Translations under genes and position numbers: made by a program | Notes under the pieces: generated by a model | Told to the model about the DNA's origin: nothing | The model's database searches: none | The model's input: the letters and a program-made list of their open reading frames with translations, nothing else | Source: Nocardia anaemiae NBRC 100462 | Lineage (GTDB): Bacteria; Actinomycetota; Actinomycetes; Mycobacteriales; Mycobacteriaceae | Assembly: GCF_001612725.1 (NCBI RefSeq) | Contig: NZ_BDAZ01000058.1 | Span: 36,271 to 100,270 of the forward strand | DNA length: 64,000 bases | Reading direction: 5' to 3' | In this document: piece by piece, positions 51,949 to 61,966 of the stretch | How the letters are laid out: every line of letters begins with the position of its first letter | Numbering within the stretch: position 1 is the first letter of the stretch

Positions 51949-52467
51949 CTATCCGATGGTCAACTCAGCTTCGCCACGCTCGTGATCCAAGAGCCAACGC
52001 TTGACCGGCAGGCCCCACCGGAATCCGCCGAGCGCTCCGCCGATGCGCAACACCCGGTGGCACGGCACGAAAAGCGCCGCGGCATTGCGGGCGCAGGCAT
52101 TGGCGGCGGCTCGGGTGGCGTCCGGACGGCCGGAGATGGCGGCGTATTCGGTGTAGGTGACCGGATCGCCCGCCGGGATCTTGCGCAGTACTTCCCACGC
52201 GTGCATGAGGAATTCGCCGGATTGTTGACGCACCTCGATCGCGTCGATCGCGGTGAGTTCGCCGCGATGGTAGGCGGTGATCGCGCGGGTCACCTCGCCG
52301 AGCTCGGCACGTCTGTGTAGGTCGCTGGGGCGCAGCCTCGGGTGGACCAGCTGTCGCAAGTTCTCGGCGTCGGCGGTCCAACCGGAAGCGAGTACGGCAC
52401 CATCGGCGTCTACCAGTGCCGTGAATGGGCCGATCGGGGTGTCGGAGGTCGCGAAATCGGTTGTCAC
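51949..52467 (-). CDS. ogt: Methylated-DNA--cysteine S-methyltransferase
   Basis: A 172-residue suicide repair protein for O6-alkylguanine. The active-site motif is FVPCHRVL (Cys136), with the helix-turn-helix RAAANACARN and GGFRWGLPVKRWLLDHE after it. GTG 52467 overlaps the stop of the Ada-AlkA gene (GTGA), so the two are translated together: one removes N-alkyl, the other O-alkyl lesions. Confidence 0.93.
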   Translation of the reverse strand: MTTDFATSDTPIGPFTALVDADGAVLASGWTADAENLRQLVHPRLRPSDLHRRAELGEVTRAITAYHRGELTAIDAIEVRQQSGEFLMHAWEVLRKIPAGDPVTYTEYAAISGRPDATRAAANACARNAAALFVPCHRVLRIGGALGGFRWGLPVKRWLLDHERGEAELTIG

Positions 52468-54062
52468 GATCGGGTCTTCGCTTTCATCGCGGATACTTTC
52501 GGTGGTGTGGCCTTGCGACCGGCGAGCGCGGCCTTCCACAGGTGCATGGATAGATACGAACGCCACGGCGCCCAGCGCGCGGTATCGGTGAGATCGACGC
52601 CGAGCAGGGTGGCGCCTTGGCGGACAACGAGATCGGTGTCGAGCAGGATGTCCGGATCGGCCAGCAGCCGCATGGTCACATAGTCCGCGGTCCACGGGCC
52701 GACACCTTCCATAGCCAGCAGGTCGCGGCGTAGGTCGCTGGCCGTGCGGCCCTGGTGCAGCACCAGATCGCCGGAGGCGAGAGCCGAAGCGGCGCCGATT
52801 ATCGAGCGGGTCCGCCGCGCCGGACCGGTCAAAACCTCGGCCCCGCGTTCGGCGATCGCGGCCGGAGTCGGGAACAGGCGTGCGACCGGTCCGTCGATCG
52901 GCTCGCCCAGAGCCTCGACCAACCGAGCGGTGTGTGTCGCGGCCGCGGATACTGAAATCTGTTGACCGATCATGGTGCGCAGCAACAACTCCGGGCCGTC
53001 GAGGCAGCCCGGCACGCGGATGCCGGGAGTGAACGGTGGGTGGGCTCGGGTGCGGCGGACGGTCGCACCGACATTGAAGGCATGGTCGGCTGGCGCCGCA
53101 CCGGCGTCCGGGAGATCTCGCCCGGACGTCTCGATGACGTCGGTATCGGCGGGCACCACGCCGAGCGCCTCATCGATACCGACCGGGTCCGCGTCCAGGT
53201 CCAGCAGATGCCGCAGTCGCGCGACGGTCGGTGCGAGGTCGCGCATATCGTGCAGGGACAACTCGGCGCGCACGTGGTCGCGCTGGAAACCGAGCCGTAT
53301 CGTCGCATGTCCATGCGGGGTGCGCAGGCTACGGGTGTAGGCGCGGTCCTCCCATAGCTCCATGCCCGGCACGACGTGCGAGGAGAGGAACCACTCGAGC
53401 CAGCCGCGGTCCAGCGGCTCGCGGAAGGGCAGCCGCAGCGTGAGCGAGCCATTGGTGGCGGGCACCACGTGGCTGCCGGAGCGGGTCACCCGCTGTGCCT
53501 CGGTGCGCATGGTGGTCGGGCTGACCGCGAAAACCTCGCGGACGGTGTCGTTGAACTGGCGAATGCTGGCGAATCCGGCCGCGAAGGCGATATCGGACAT
53601 CGGCATATTCGTGGTCTGGATCAGCAGCCGGGCGGTGTGCGCGCGATGCGCCCTGGCCAGTGCCAGCGGACCGGCCCCCAGTTCGGTGGTGAGCACCCGG
53701 GTCAGCTGGCGCTGTGAATAGCCGAGCGTGGCGGCCAGTGCGGGCACGCCGCCGCGTTCGATGACGCCGTCGCCGATGAGCCGCATCGCCCGTGCGGCCA
53801 GGTCGGCGCGGGTATTCCACAGCGGCGAGCCCGGCGCGGCATCGGGCAGGCAGCGGCGGCAGGCCCGGTATCCGGCCTGCTGCGCCGCTGCGGCCGTCGG
53901 CAGGAATGTGACATTCGTCGGTTTCGGGGTAATCGCCGGACATGAAGGGCGGCAATAGATTCCGGTAGTCCGCACCGCGGTGAAGAACTGGCCGTCGAAG
54001 CGGGAGTCCCGGGTCGATACCGCCCGATAGCAGCGCTCGAAATCCAAAGCCGTGATCGTCAC
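52464..54062 (-). CDS. alkA: Ada-AlkA fusion: alkylation-responsive regulator and DNA-3-methyladenine glycosylase
   Basis: A 532-residue fusion. The N-terminal Ada metal-binding methyl acceptor has Cys37, Cys41, Cys68 and Cys71 (CRPSC, CRRC). An AraC-type HTH follows (ERGGVPALAATLGYSQRQLT; MSDIAFAAGFASIRQFND), then AlkA_N and the HhH-GPD glycosylase (GPELLLRTMIGQQISVSAAA; MEGVGPWTADYVTMRLL, LLDTDLVV with the catalytic-Asp region). This architecture matches AlkA of M. tuberculosis (Rv1317c), where Ogt follows too. The start is uncertain: GTG 54062 puts DFERCY near the N-terminus as in that protein; ATG 54089 is possible. Confidence 0.92.
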   Translation of the reverse strand: MTITALDFERCYRAVSTRDSRFDGQFFTAVRTTGIYCRPSCPAITPKPTNVTFLPTAAAAQQAGYRACRRCLPDAAPGSPLWNTRADLAARAMRLIGDGVIERGGVPALAATLGYSQRQLTRVLTTELGAGPLALARAHRAHTARLLIQTTNMPMSDIAFAAGFASIRQFNDTVREVFAVSPTTMRTEAQRVTRSGSHVVPATNGSLTLRLPFREPLDRGWLEWFLSSHVVPGMELWEDRAYTRSLRTPHGHATIRLGFQRDHVRAELSLHDMRDLAPTVARLRHLLDLDADPVGIDEALGVVPADTDVIETSGRDLPDAGAAPADHAFNVGATVRRTRAHPPFTPGIRVPGCLDGPELLLRTMIGQQISVSAAATHTARLVEALGEPIDGPVARLFPTPAAIAERGAEVLTGPARRTRSIIGAASALASGDLVLHQGRTASDLRRDLLAMEGVGPWTADYVTMRLLADPDILLDTDLVVRQGATLLGVDLTDTARWAPWRSYLSMHLWKAALAGRKATPPKVSAMKAKTRS

Positions 54063-54271
54063 CCAATCCACAATGGCAGCAACCCGCACGGAACGCTAGC
54101 GGAAATCCGCCATGACCGCCACGGCAGGCACGGACGAGCCAGCAGCGGCGGGCATCGGTAGGTATCCGAATTGTCGAGCAGCACAACGGAATCTCGCCTT
54201 GAGCGATACACTGCGTTCGCGAGATTTGGGCCGGAACATCGGGATATGGGCCGAATTACGAGGGCGGGCGC

Positions 54272-55960
54272 ATGGTTGGCGTCGGAGACCGCATCGCGGG
54301 GCGGTACGCGCTGCGGGAACTGTTCACACTCGGCGGCGAGGGTATGGCCTGGCGGGCGAGGGATGATGACCTCGACCGCGACGTCGTCTTGAAATGTCCG
54401 CGCCCGGACGATCCGCCCAGCGCCCAGCGGCTGCGCACCGCCGCGCGCAATGCGGCGGCACTGCGACATCAGCACATCGTCGGCGTCTACAACATCTTCG
54501 AACACGACAATGTGTGCTGGCTGGTAACGGAATATGTGCCGGGCCATTCGCTCGCCGAAATCGCTCGTGCGCAACGCAAACTCGGGCCCGGCCGGGCCGC
54601 CGTAATCGGCGAGCAGATCGCGAGCGCGCTGGCGCACTGCCACGATCGCGGCATCCTGCACTGCGATATCTCACCGGAAAACATCATCCTCGCCGATGAC
54701 GGCGACGCCTGGCTGACCGACTTCGGCAGCTCACTCGACCTGCGCAATGCGGGCACCGGCGACACGCCGGATATCGCGCGTGGCAAATGGCGGTATCTGG
54801 CGCCAGAGGTCGCGGCGGGCGGTCCGGCCGGACCCAAATCGGATGTCTACGCACTGGCGGCCTCGCTGCTCGCGGTGACCGAACGCCAGCGCCGTCCCGG
54901 ACTGCTCGAGGCATTACTCACCCAGTTGACCCTGCCGAACCCGAATCACCGGCCCACGGCCGCCACCGCCGCGACCCGCTTCGCACGCCTCGAGCAGCCC
55001 CCGCGCGGCTGGGATCGCACCATCGCGCGCCGGACTGCGGTGGGCGCCGCGGAGGCCGTCGCGATGGCGCTGATCGTCGCGGCCAGTGTGGCAATGCCCA
55101 GTGCCGCGGCGCTGGACCCCTTCGGCGATCCGAGTTCGGCCGATCCATGCGCACTGCTCGATCCGAACTCGCTGGCCGAATTCGGCCGGATCGATCTGTC
55201 CACCGATGGCGGCAATTTCGATACCTGCGACCTGCGCGTGCGACAGTGGGGTGCGGATTTCCACCCGGATATCGGCCAGGTCCGGCTGACGATGTCCGTC
55301 GAGGCGCCCGAACAGAGCTCGCAGGTCTCCTTCACCCGCGTCGGCAATATCACCATCGCCTCGGAACCCGCCGGTAGTACCAGATGTGTTCGGACACTGA
55401 TGGTTTCGCCCGGTGCGAATATCGCGATCATCGGCGAACGAAAGGTTCCGACCGGACCCGACCCGTGTGTGCTGGCCGATATCGCGGCCACGCACGCGCG
55501 AGATCTATTGCTGCACAGTTCGATTCCGCGCCGACCTGGCACATTTCCGACCGGGTCGCTGGCCTGGCGCGACGCCTGCGCCCTGCTGGATGTGCCGACG
55601 CTGGGCCGGGTAGCGGGCGTCGACGCAGTACATCCGGCCCCGGGATTCGGCAGGTGGTCCTGCCGATGGGACAGCACCATCGACGGTCACGTCACGGTGC
55701 GCTACGACCGGGACGCGCTGAAGACCGCGGAGTCCGGACAGCCGCTGACCCTCGCGGGTCTGCCGAGTTTTCGCCGGTCCGGCAGCAAAGCCACCGACGA
55801 CTGCATCGTGCAGATCCAGTACCGCGGCTTTCGTGGCACGTCCAGCAGCGACCGGGCCGAGGTCGTAGTGGTCAAGTTCTACGGATCGCAGCCCGCCGAG
55901 CAGCGCTGCGCGACCGTCACCGATCTGGCGACGACCGTGGCGACCAGCCTGACCAGATGA
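54272..55960 (+). CDS. Transmembrane Ser/Thr kinase-like protein with altered catalytic loop
   Basis: A 562-residue receptor-kinase-like protein. The kinase fold is intact (glycine loop GGEGMA 21-26, Lys41, DFG 150-152, APE 177-179, Asn137), but the HRDxKxxN loop reads HCDISPEN (130-137). The catalytic Asp is kept, while the Arg is Cys and the loop Lys is Ser. The HRD Arg normally governs activation-loop dependence, so activity may be constitutive, low or absent. After one membrane helix (258-278), the outside part has two Cys-containing repeats opening DPCALLDP (about 291) and DACALLDV (about 434), like DUF3558-type lipoprotein domains. It is followed by an FHA gene. Confidence 0.88.
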   Translation: MVGVGDRIAGRYALRELFTLGGEGMAWRARDDDLDRDVVLKCPRPDDPPSAQRLRTAARNAAALRHQHIVGVYNIFEHDNVCWLVTEYVPGHSLAEIARAQRKLGPGRAAVIGEQIASALAHCHDRGILHCDISPENIILADDGDAWLTDFGSSLDLRNAGTGDTPDIARGKWRYLAPEVAAGGPAGPKSDVYALAASLLAVTERQRRPGLLEALLTQLTLPNPNHRPTAATAATRFARLEQPPRGWDRTIARRTAVGAAEAVAMALIVAASVAMPSAAALDPFGDPSSADPCALLDPNSLAEFGRIDLSTDGGNFDTCDLRVRQWGADFHPDIGQVRLTMSVEAPEQSSQVSFTRVGNITIASEPAGSTRCVRTLMVSPGANIAIIGERKVPTGPDPCVLADIAATHARDLLLHSSIPRRPGTFPTGSLAWRDACALLDVPTLGRVAGVDAVHPAPGFGRWSCRWDSTIDGHVTVRYDRDALKTAESGQPLTLAGLPSFRRSGSKATDDCIVQIQYRGFRGTSSSDRAEVVVVKFYGSQPAEQRCATVTDLATTVATSLTR

Positions 55961-56030
55961 TGCCCGGACCGGTCCGGCGCATTCGGTGCGACGCTCGGAT
56001 CGGGACCAGACCAACTGTGAGGAGGCCACG

Positions 56031-56855
56031 GTGGCACAGGGAAAGCCGAGACGCAAGGGCGTGTATCCGATGTCCGCCTCGGGTCATGGATTGGCGAGAG
56101 GAGCCGTCGGCACCGCGCCGGGCACGATCTCGGTGCTGTCGACGGCGGGCGGGGTCCACGGCACGCCGCACGATGGAAATCTCATCGAATTCGGCCGCAA
56201 CCTCGATGAGGTGGATGTCGGTGTCGGCGGGGACGATCTGCGGATCAGTCGCGTGCACGGAACGCTGACCTACCGGCGCAACCGCTGGCAGCTCGACAAC
56301 ATCGGCAGTGTGCCCATTCGATTGCCGCAGTCCCGGCTCGTATTCGAAGGCGAGGAGCCGTTTCCGCTCGACACCGGCTACACCCCGATGTTCATTCGCG
56401 GATCACACCATCGGGAGCACCTCCTGGAGGTCTATGTGACCGGCCTCGACGGGGGTCTGCCAGTGCCGCGGCACGAGCATGTCACCGAGAAGCCAGGGCC
56501 GTGGCCGCTGGATCCGGACGAGAAGTTGGCGCTTGTCGCGCTCGGCCAGCCGTACCTGTACCAGGAGCGCTGGCCGCAGCCGTGGACCTGGAAGGAGACA
56601 GCGGCACTGCTGCACGCGCTGCGACCGGACGCGGGCTGGACCGATCGGCGGGTAGCGGATGTGATCGGGCGTGTCCGGGCGCGGCTTTCGGATGAGAAGT
56701 ACGCCCGCGCCTGCGGACACGAGCCGGTTCCCGGGTTGACCAGGGATCAGCTCACCGAACCTATCGGCAATATGCTCAATCACAATCTGCTGCAGGAACT
56801 TATCCAGTCGACCACGATTGTCCCCCGCGATCTCCAGTTGCTCGACGGGCCCTGA
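56031..56855 (+). CDS. FHA-domain protein
   Basis: A 274-residue cytosolic protein. An N-terminal FHA phosphothreonine-binding domain (about 45-125) keeps key positions: FGR, I-S-R-V-H (Ser/His) and the Asn in QLDNIGSVPIRL. The C-terminal part (about 150-260) is a helical domain with LDPDEKLALVALGQPYL and DRRVADVIGRVRARLS, likely winged-helix-like. GTG 56031 has AGGAGG upstream. It lies 70 bp after the kinase and is a probable substrate or reader of that kinase. Confidence 0.85.
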   Translation: MAQGKPRRKGVYPMSASGHGLARGAVGTAPGTISVLSTAGGVHGTPHDGNLIEFGRNLDEVDVGVGGDDLRISRVHGTLTYRRNRWQLDNIGSVPIRLPQSRLVFEGEEPFPLDTGYTPMFIRGSHHREHLLEVYVTGLDGGLPVPRHEHVTEKPGPWPLDPDEKLALVALGQPYLYQERWPQPWTWKETAALLHALRPDAGWTDRRVADVIGRVRARLSDEKYARACGHEPVPGLTRDQLTEPIGNMLNHNLLQELIQSTTIVPRDLQLLDGP

Positions 56856-57287
56856 GTTCAGTCGGCCGTTTGTTGCCGAGCGATAAAAAGTGCTGCGGCC
56901 GTGCGGGTTACCGCGACGGCGGTTCGGTCGTACCAACCTGACCGCCAGTGACGACGACCACCTCGATCGGTCCGGACACTTCGGTGATATCGCGTCTCCA
57001 GCGTTCTGCCCGCTGTGTTCGCCTGATCTATTGCGGCACTTCAGGTCTGGATCGGTGCGCTGCCGTACGAAACCTGGTCCGGACCGGTCCGGGACTGCCC
57101 AGGAGAGCATGTTCGAACCAGCATAGGGATCGACCCAACCGGGCGATATCCCGGCGGCGACCGAGCATTCGAGGGGTCTCGCTCGGCGCTGCCGGGGTTC
57201 GCTCGGCTGGATCACATTCCGCTGGGAACGTTTCCGGATCCGTTGCCCGACAGTGTTTTTCGCCAGTTGCCTCGGAAAGGCAGACAA
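56856..57287. other. Intergenic region, no gene seen
   Basis: 432 bp. No motif-bearing ORF was seen. It presumably carries the promoter of the following membrane-protein gene. Confidence 0.4.
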
Positions 57288-58664
57288 ATGGATCGATCGA
57301 TACAGGTAGACCGGCCGCTCGACCCGCTGGCGGTCGCCGTCGCCAACTTGTCGCTGCTCGGCATCGGGTACCTGATGCTGCGGCGGCGCGTTCTGGCCAT
57401 CACCACCACGGCAATCACCTTCGGGCTGATCACCCTGCTCGTCTGTTTCGTGCGTGACGTGTGGTTCGAGGTCATGGTGCTGCTGTGGTGGGTGGCTGTC
57501 GCCGCGCACGGCTGGATCCTGGCGGGCGGCCGGAAAGGCCGGGTATGGACGCAGCGTCTGCTCGCGCTCGCCGTCACCGTTCCGGTCCTGGCGACCGTCG
57601 CGCTGCTTCGCGTCGAGGCCGCGCGGATCGAAACCGATGTCGCCGAAGCCCGCCGAGTCGGCGACTGTACGCGGGCCCAGGCCGCCGCGGATCAGCTCTG
57701 GGTCGGTGACCGCATCGCCGACGCCCCGCTGACGGACCGCGTCGACGGAACCGTTCGGGCGTGCAGGCTGATCAGGAGAGCCGAGGAAGCGTTCCGCACG
57801 GCCACGACCGGTCATATCGATTCCCTGGCAACGGGTTTCGAACTGCTGACGATGGTGCTCACCGAGTTGCCCGGCCATCAGACGATGGTCGGTCGCGTGG
57901 TCGACGGGCTCGTCGAGCAGTTGCCCAGTGCGGACGTCTGCGATGCCGTCGCGATAACCGACTGGATCGCACAGCAACACCTGGTCGGCGATGCCCTCGG
58001 CCGTGCCGCCGACGCGGTGCCGCGCATCGCGCCCGCGGCGCTGGTCGGATGCGGGGACAAACTCATGACGGCCAGCGATTGGACGCACGCCCTCGCCCGA
58101 TATCAGCAATTCCTGGTCCAATACCCACAGCACGCCCTCGCCGACCGCGCCAGGAACGGAGCCATGCGGGCTGCTCAGGCGATGGAGTTGGCGGTGGTGC
58201 GCGAGCTGCTGCGCCCGCCGTCTCCCGGCGCCCAACCCGCCTACTGCCGCACCCCGAAGCCCTACAGCGGCGCGCCGCCCTACCGCAACGCCAACCCGAA
58301 TCGTGCACTGCTGTTCGGGAACGATGCGGACACAGCTGCATTCCCCGCCGAGTGGCGAGCCAACGACGCTGCCGACGCCATCGTGGTGATCTGTGCCGAT
58401 AGGACCGAGTTCGGCGCGGCCGTCGAAACCTGTCCCTACATCACCGAACTCACCAACCAGCGCTCGACCGTGACATTTCGGAAGAAGGCCGTACCCGTAC
58501 ACGTCTACGAGGTGCGAACCGGTCGTCTGGTCACCGACGCCAGGATCGAAATCGGCGGTGCCAGCTGCCCCGGACGGCTGAACGTCCCGGGCGACGTCCT
58601 GTACGTCGACGCCGCCCCGGCCGATGTGCGTGCCGCGTTCGACTGGCTGATCAATCCGCGATGA
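57288..58664 (+). CDS. Membrane protein with extracytoplasmic helical domain
   Basis: A 458-residue protein of unknown function. Three or four N-terminal membrane helices (residues about 14-110) precede a long soluble part rich in Ala-containing helices with a TPR-like look (RYQQFLVQYPQHALADRARN) and paired cysteines. It ends with a small beta domain (VPVHVYEVRTGRLVTDARIE). Proteins of this layout occur near actinobacterial kinase/FHA genes, which fits the context. ATG 57288 has GGAAAGG upstream. It is convergent with sbcC, 17 bp apart. Confidence 0.75.
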   Translation: MDRSIQVDRPLDPLAVAVANLSLLGIGYLMLRRRVLAITTTAITFGLITLLVCFVRDVWFEVMVLLWWVAVAAHGWILAGGRKGRVWTQRLLALAVTVPVLATVALLRVEAARIETDVAEARRVGDCTRAQAAADQLWVGDRIADAPLTDRVDGTVRACRLIRRAEEAFRTATTGHIDSLATGFELLTMVLTELPGHQTMVGRVVDGLVEQLPSADVCDAVAITDWIAQQHLVGDALGRAADAVPRIAPAALVGCGDKLMTASDWTHALARYQQFLVQYPQHALADRARNGAMRAAQAMELAVVRELLRPPSPGAQPAYCRTPKPYSGAPPYRNANPNRALLFGNDADTAAFPAEWRANDAADAIVVICADRTEFGAAVETCPYITELTNQRSTVTFRKKAVPVHVYEVRTGRLVTDARIEIGGASCPGRLNVPGDVLYVDAAPADVRAAFDWLINPR

Positions 58665-58681
58665 ACATGATCAGCATGCGC

Positions 58682-61600
58682 TCAAGCGACGGTCGCGCGG
58701 AGTTGGGAGCCGCCTCGCCCGCGGATGACGTGCAGGCGGCTCGGAATCCGCTGGCGCATCTCGTCGACGTGGCTGACCACGCCAACCACGCGCCCGCCCG
58801 CGCGCAGTTCGTCGAGCACCCCCATGACCGAGTCGAGCGTATCGGCATCGAGTCCGCCGAAACCCTCGTCGATGAAGATGGTGTCGAGCACCACGCCGCC
58901 GGATTCGGCCGCTACGGTGTCGGCGAGGCCAAGGGCCAATGACAATGCGGCCATAAAAGTTTCGCCGCCGGAGAGGGTTTTGGCAGGGCGGACCGCGCCG
59001 GTGTAGTCGTCACGGATGTCGAGACCGAGGCCGCCGCGGCGGCCGCGCGGGCCCGCCTTGTCGGAGTGCACGAATTCGTAGCGACCACCCGACATGCGGC
59101 GCAGTCGAACCGAACCCGCCATAGCCACTTCCTCCAGCCGGGCGGCAAGTACATAGGAACGCAGCGACATTCGACGATTGTTCTCGCCTCGGCCCGCGAC
59201 GACCTCCGCGAGCGCGGCGAGTTCCTCATGGGCGCGCTGCACCGGGGCGATCCGATCGACCGCGGCCCACAGCTGACCGCCCAGATCCTCCAGCAGGCTC
59301 ACCCGCCGAGTGGCCTCCGCGTGCGCGGCGACCGCGGCGTTCAATTGGTTCTGCGCGGCCGCCACGGCGGACTCCAACTCCGCGAGATCGCCGGGCTCGG
59401 TCGAGGCGGCCGCTCGGATCTCGGGCTCGGCCAGGACCGCCTCGGCATGTGCGCGAGCTCGATCCGCGGCGACGAGTTCCGCTTCGATCTCACTCTGCCG
59501 CTGCGCGGTTCGCGAGGCGGCGGTGACCACTCGCGCGTATGCCGTCAACATAGCCACGTCATCGCGCGGTTGCGTGCCCTCTTCGGCTGACCTCGAACCG
59601 ACTGCGGCCCTCGTGGTTTCCGCGTTTTCGACCCGCCTCTCGATCGATTCGGAGACCGCACCAGCGCCAGCACCGTCGGCATCGGCATCGGTGACCGCCC
59701 TACCACTGGCCGGGCCGCGTGGACCGGCGACCCGCGAAGCATTCGGACCAGCCATTGCCTCCGGACCGGCCAGGACGGAGCTGTCGTCCTGATCGATGAC
59801 GAAACCTGCTGCCCGCGCGAGACTTTCGACTCGATCGGCAATTACGGTGACCTGCTCGATGGCGGCCGACTCGTCGTTGCGGGCGTCACGGAGGGCGGTG
59901 GCGTCGCCGATCAAGGTGTCGAGGCGGGTGCGGCGGCGGTCGATGGTTTCGTCGGCCCCAGCGGCCGTGCGCAGGCGATCGGTGAGTTCGGTGAGGCGCG
60001 CGGTGGCGGCGGCGATGCGGGTGGTGACGGTGCTGCGGCGGCTATCGGACTCGCGGAGTTCGTCGTGCAGGCGCGATTCGTCGGTGCGCAGACGGGACAG
60101 TTCGGCGGTGAGGCTGTCGGAGAGGCTGGCGAGTTCGGAGGCGTCTTCGTAGCGGTCCGTGGCGGCACGAAGGGCGGCGGCAAGTTCGACGCGGTCGGCA
60201 TCGCCGCCGCGGGCGATCAGCGCATCGATTTCGCGTTCCAGATCGGTGATTCGGGCCAGCACCCGGTCGCGGGTGTCCTCGGCCGCGCGCTCCGCGGCGG
60301 CCGCCGCGTCCTCGGCCTCCTTCGACACCGCGCTGGCCGCCGCGCGGGCCGGTGCGGGATGGTCGACCGAGCCGCATACCGTACACGGCTCGCCGTCGGT
60401 CAGCTGACCGGCGAGTTCGGCGGCCATCCCGACCAGCCTGCGCTCGCGCAGGTCGAGCACGCGTTCCTTGGCATCGAGGTGCGCGGCTCGGGCCGACTCC
60501 AATTCGATCCGCGCGTGGTCGAGAGTTGTTCTGCGACCGGCGAGTTCGACCGCCGCCAGCGCCGCGGACTGCAGGCGTTCGCATTCGGCGGTAAGAGTGG
60601 GCAGTTTCGCTGCGGCCTCGGTGGTTTCGCGCAGCCGGGCCTCGATGCTGGCGATGGATTCGGGCAGTTGCCGACGCATTCGGGTCAGTTTGTCCACGCG
60701 GCCGCTGAGGGCGGCGTCCTCGTCGCGCAGCGTGGCCAGTTCGGAAGTGAGCCGAGTCGCGGTGGTCGCGTCGGCGCTCACCTCGTCGAGCGCGCCGATC
60801 TGGGCGCTCCACCGTCGAATGGCCGCGTCGACATCCGCGTCGGCAACGACGATCGGCGTTCCGTCCGGCCCGCGCTCAACCGTGATCAGCTCATTGCCCG
60901 CGAGATCCGCACCAGCGGGTTCGGCGAGCAGGGCGGCCAATCGTGCCGCGATGCGGTGGGTTTCGTCCGATTTGCGCCTGGCGTGCATTACCGCGGCGCG
61001 AGCCGCATCGATGGCCTCGGCGACCGGCGCGGCGCGGCGGGCCGATTCGAGTTCGGTCTGCAGGTCCGCGCGGTGGTCGGCGGTGGCCGCGTATTCGTCG
61101 AGCCGCTCACGCGCGGCGGTCATGCGGCGGCGCAGTTCGTGCAGGCGGCGTTGCTCTTCGGCACGAGACCTGATGCGCGCCGACTCCTTTTGGCACTGTT
61201 CGGCTTCGGCAGCAGTTTCGGTGAGTGCGGCGCGCGCGGTCGCGAGCAGATCTTGCGACCAGCCGACTGCCTCGAGCGGCCCGACGGACTCGGCCGCCGT
61301 CTCCCCCGCCGCCACCGCGACCTGGGCGATCAACCGATCGATGCCCTGCTTGCGCGACTCCACGTCGGCGGCCGAGGCCCGACGCTTATCGGCCAACCAC
61401 TGCTCGGCACTACCGAAACGCTCTGTGTCGAAAAGCTTTTCGAGCAGCTTCTCGCGGTCCTCGTTCTCCGCGCGCAGGAATCGCGCGAAATCGCCTTGCG
61501 GCAGCAGCACGACTTGGAAGAACTGGTCAGCGCTCATCCCGAGCAATCGGATGATCTCGTCACCGATGTCGGTCAGTCGAGCGAGGTTCGTACCGCGCCC

Positions 61601-61966
61601 GTCCAACCATTCGAGCGTGGCGGCGGCATTCTCCTTGACCCAGCCGCTTTTGGCCCGCTTACTCGGCCGCTGGAATTCCGGCGAGCGCGTCAACCGCACT
61701 CGGCGTCCGCCCAGCGTCGCCTCGAGCACGACGCGCGGTGGCGTCTGCTCGTCGGCGTGGTCGGAATGCAGGCGCCTACTCTCGCCACGTGCCCCCGGCA
61801 CACTGCCGTACAACGCGAATGCGATCGCATCCAGCACCGTCGTCTTTCCGGCACCGGTTTGCCCGTGCAGCAGAAACAGCCCATCCGCGCCGAGCGCGTC
61901 GAAGTCGACGACCGTGGTCTCGGCGAACGGGCCGAATGCGGTCATCTCCAGCCGGTGCAGCCTCAT
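58682..61966 (-). CDS. sbcC: SbcC exonuclease subunit (Rad50-like ATPase)
   Basis: The 1094-residue ATPase of the SbcCD nuclease that cuts hairpins and processes double-strand ends. Walker A GQTGAGKT (35-42), long coiled-coil arms, a zinc-hook Cys-T-V-Cys (528-531), signature LSGGETFMAALSLALGLAD and Walker B TIFIDEGFGGLD are present. A low-complexity Gly/Ala patch about 750-790 is unusual. ATG 61966 has GGGAG upstream; the frame open to 62251 is rejected as repeat-rich and non-homologous. Confidence 0.95.
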   Translation of the reverse strand: MRLHRLEMTAFGPFAETTVVDFDALGADGLFLLHGQTGAGKTTVLDAIAFALYGSVPGARGESRRLHSDHADEQTPPRVVLEATLGGRRVRLTRSPEFQRPSKRAKSGWVKENAAATLEWLDGRGTNLARLTDIGDEIIRLLGMSADQFFQVVLLPQGDFARFLRAENEDREKLLEKLFDTERFGSAEQWLADKRRASAADVESRKQGIDRLIAQVAVAAGETAAESVGPLEAVGWSQDLLATARAALTETAAEAEQCQKESARIRSRAEEQRRLHELRRRMTAARERLDEYAATADHRADLQTELESARRAAPVAEAIDAARAAVMHARRKSDETHRIAARLAALLAEPAGADLAGNELITVERGPDGTPIVVADADVDAAIRRWSAQIGALDEVSADATTATRLTSELATLRDEDAALSGRVDKLTRMRRQLPESIASIEARLRETTEAAAKLPTLTAECERLQSAALAAVELAGRRTTLDHARIELESARAAHLDAKERVLDLRERRLVGMAAELAGQLTDGEPCTVCGSVDHPAPARAAASAVSKEAEDAAAAAERAAEDTRDRVLARITDLEREIDALIARGGDADRVELAAALRAATDRYEDASELASLSDSLTAELSRLRTDESRLHDELRESDSRRSTVTTRIAAATARLTELTDRLRTAAGADETIDRRRTRLDTLIGDATALRDARNDESAAIEQVTVIADRVESLARAAGFVIDQDDSSVLAGPEAMAGPNASRVAGPRGPASGRAVTDADADGAGAGAVSESIERRVENAETTRAAVGSRSAEEGTQPRDDVAMLTAYARVVTAASRTAQRQSEIEAELVAADRARAHAEAVLAEPEIRAAASTEPGDLAELESAVAAAQNQLNAAVAAHAEATRRVSLLEDLGGQLWAAVDRIAPVQRAHEELAALAEVVAGRGENNRRMSLRSYVLAARLEEVAMAGSVRLRRMSGGRYEFVHSDKAGPRGRRGGLGLDIRDDYTGAVRPAKTLSGGETFMAALSLALGLADTVAAESGGVVLDTIFIDEGFGGLDADTLDSVMGVLDELRAGGRVVGVVSHVDEMRQRIPSRLHVIRGRGGSQLRATVA

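Noticed and set aside
56403..58502. 699-codon minus-strand frame opposite the FHA and membrane-protein genes
   Set aside because: Both plus-strand genes have ribosome sites and recognisable features. The minus frame has none.
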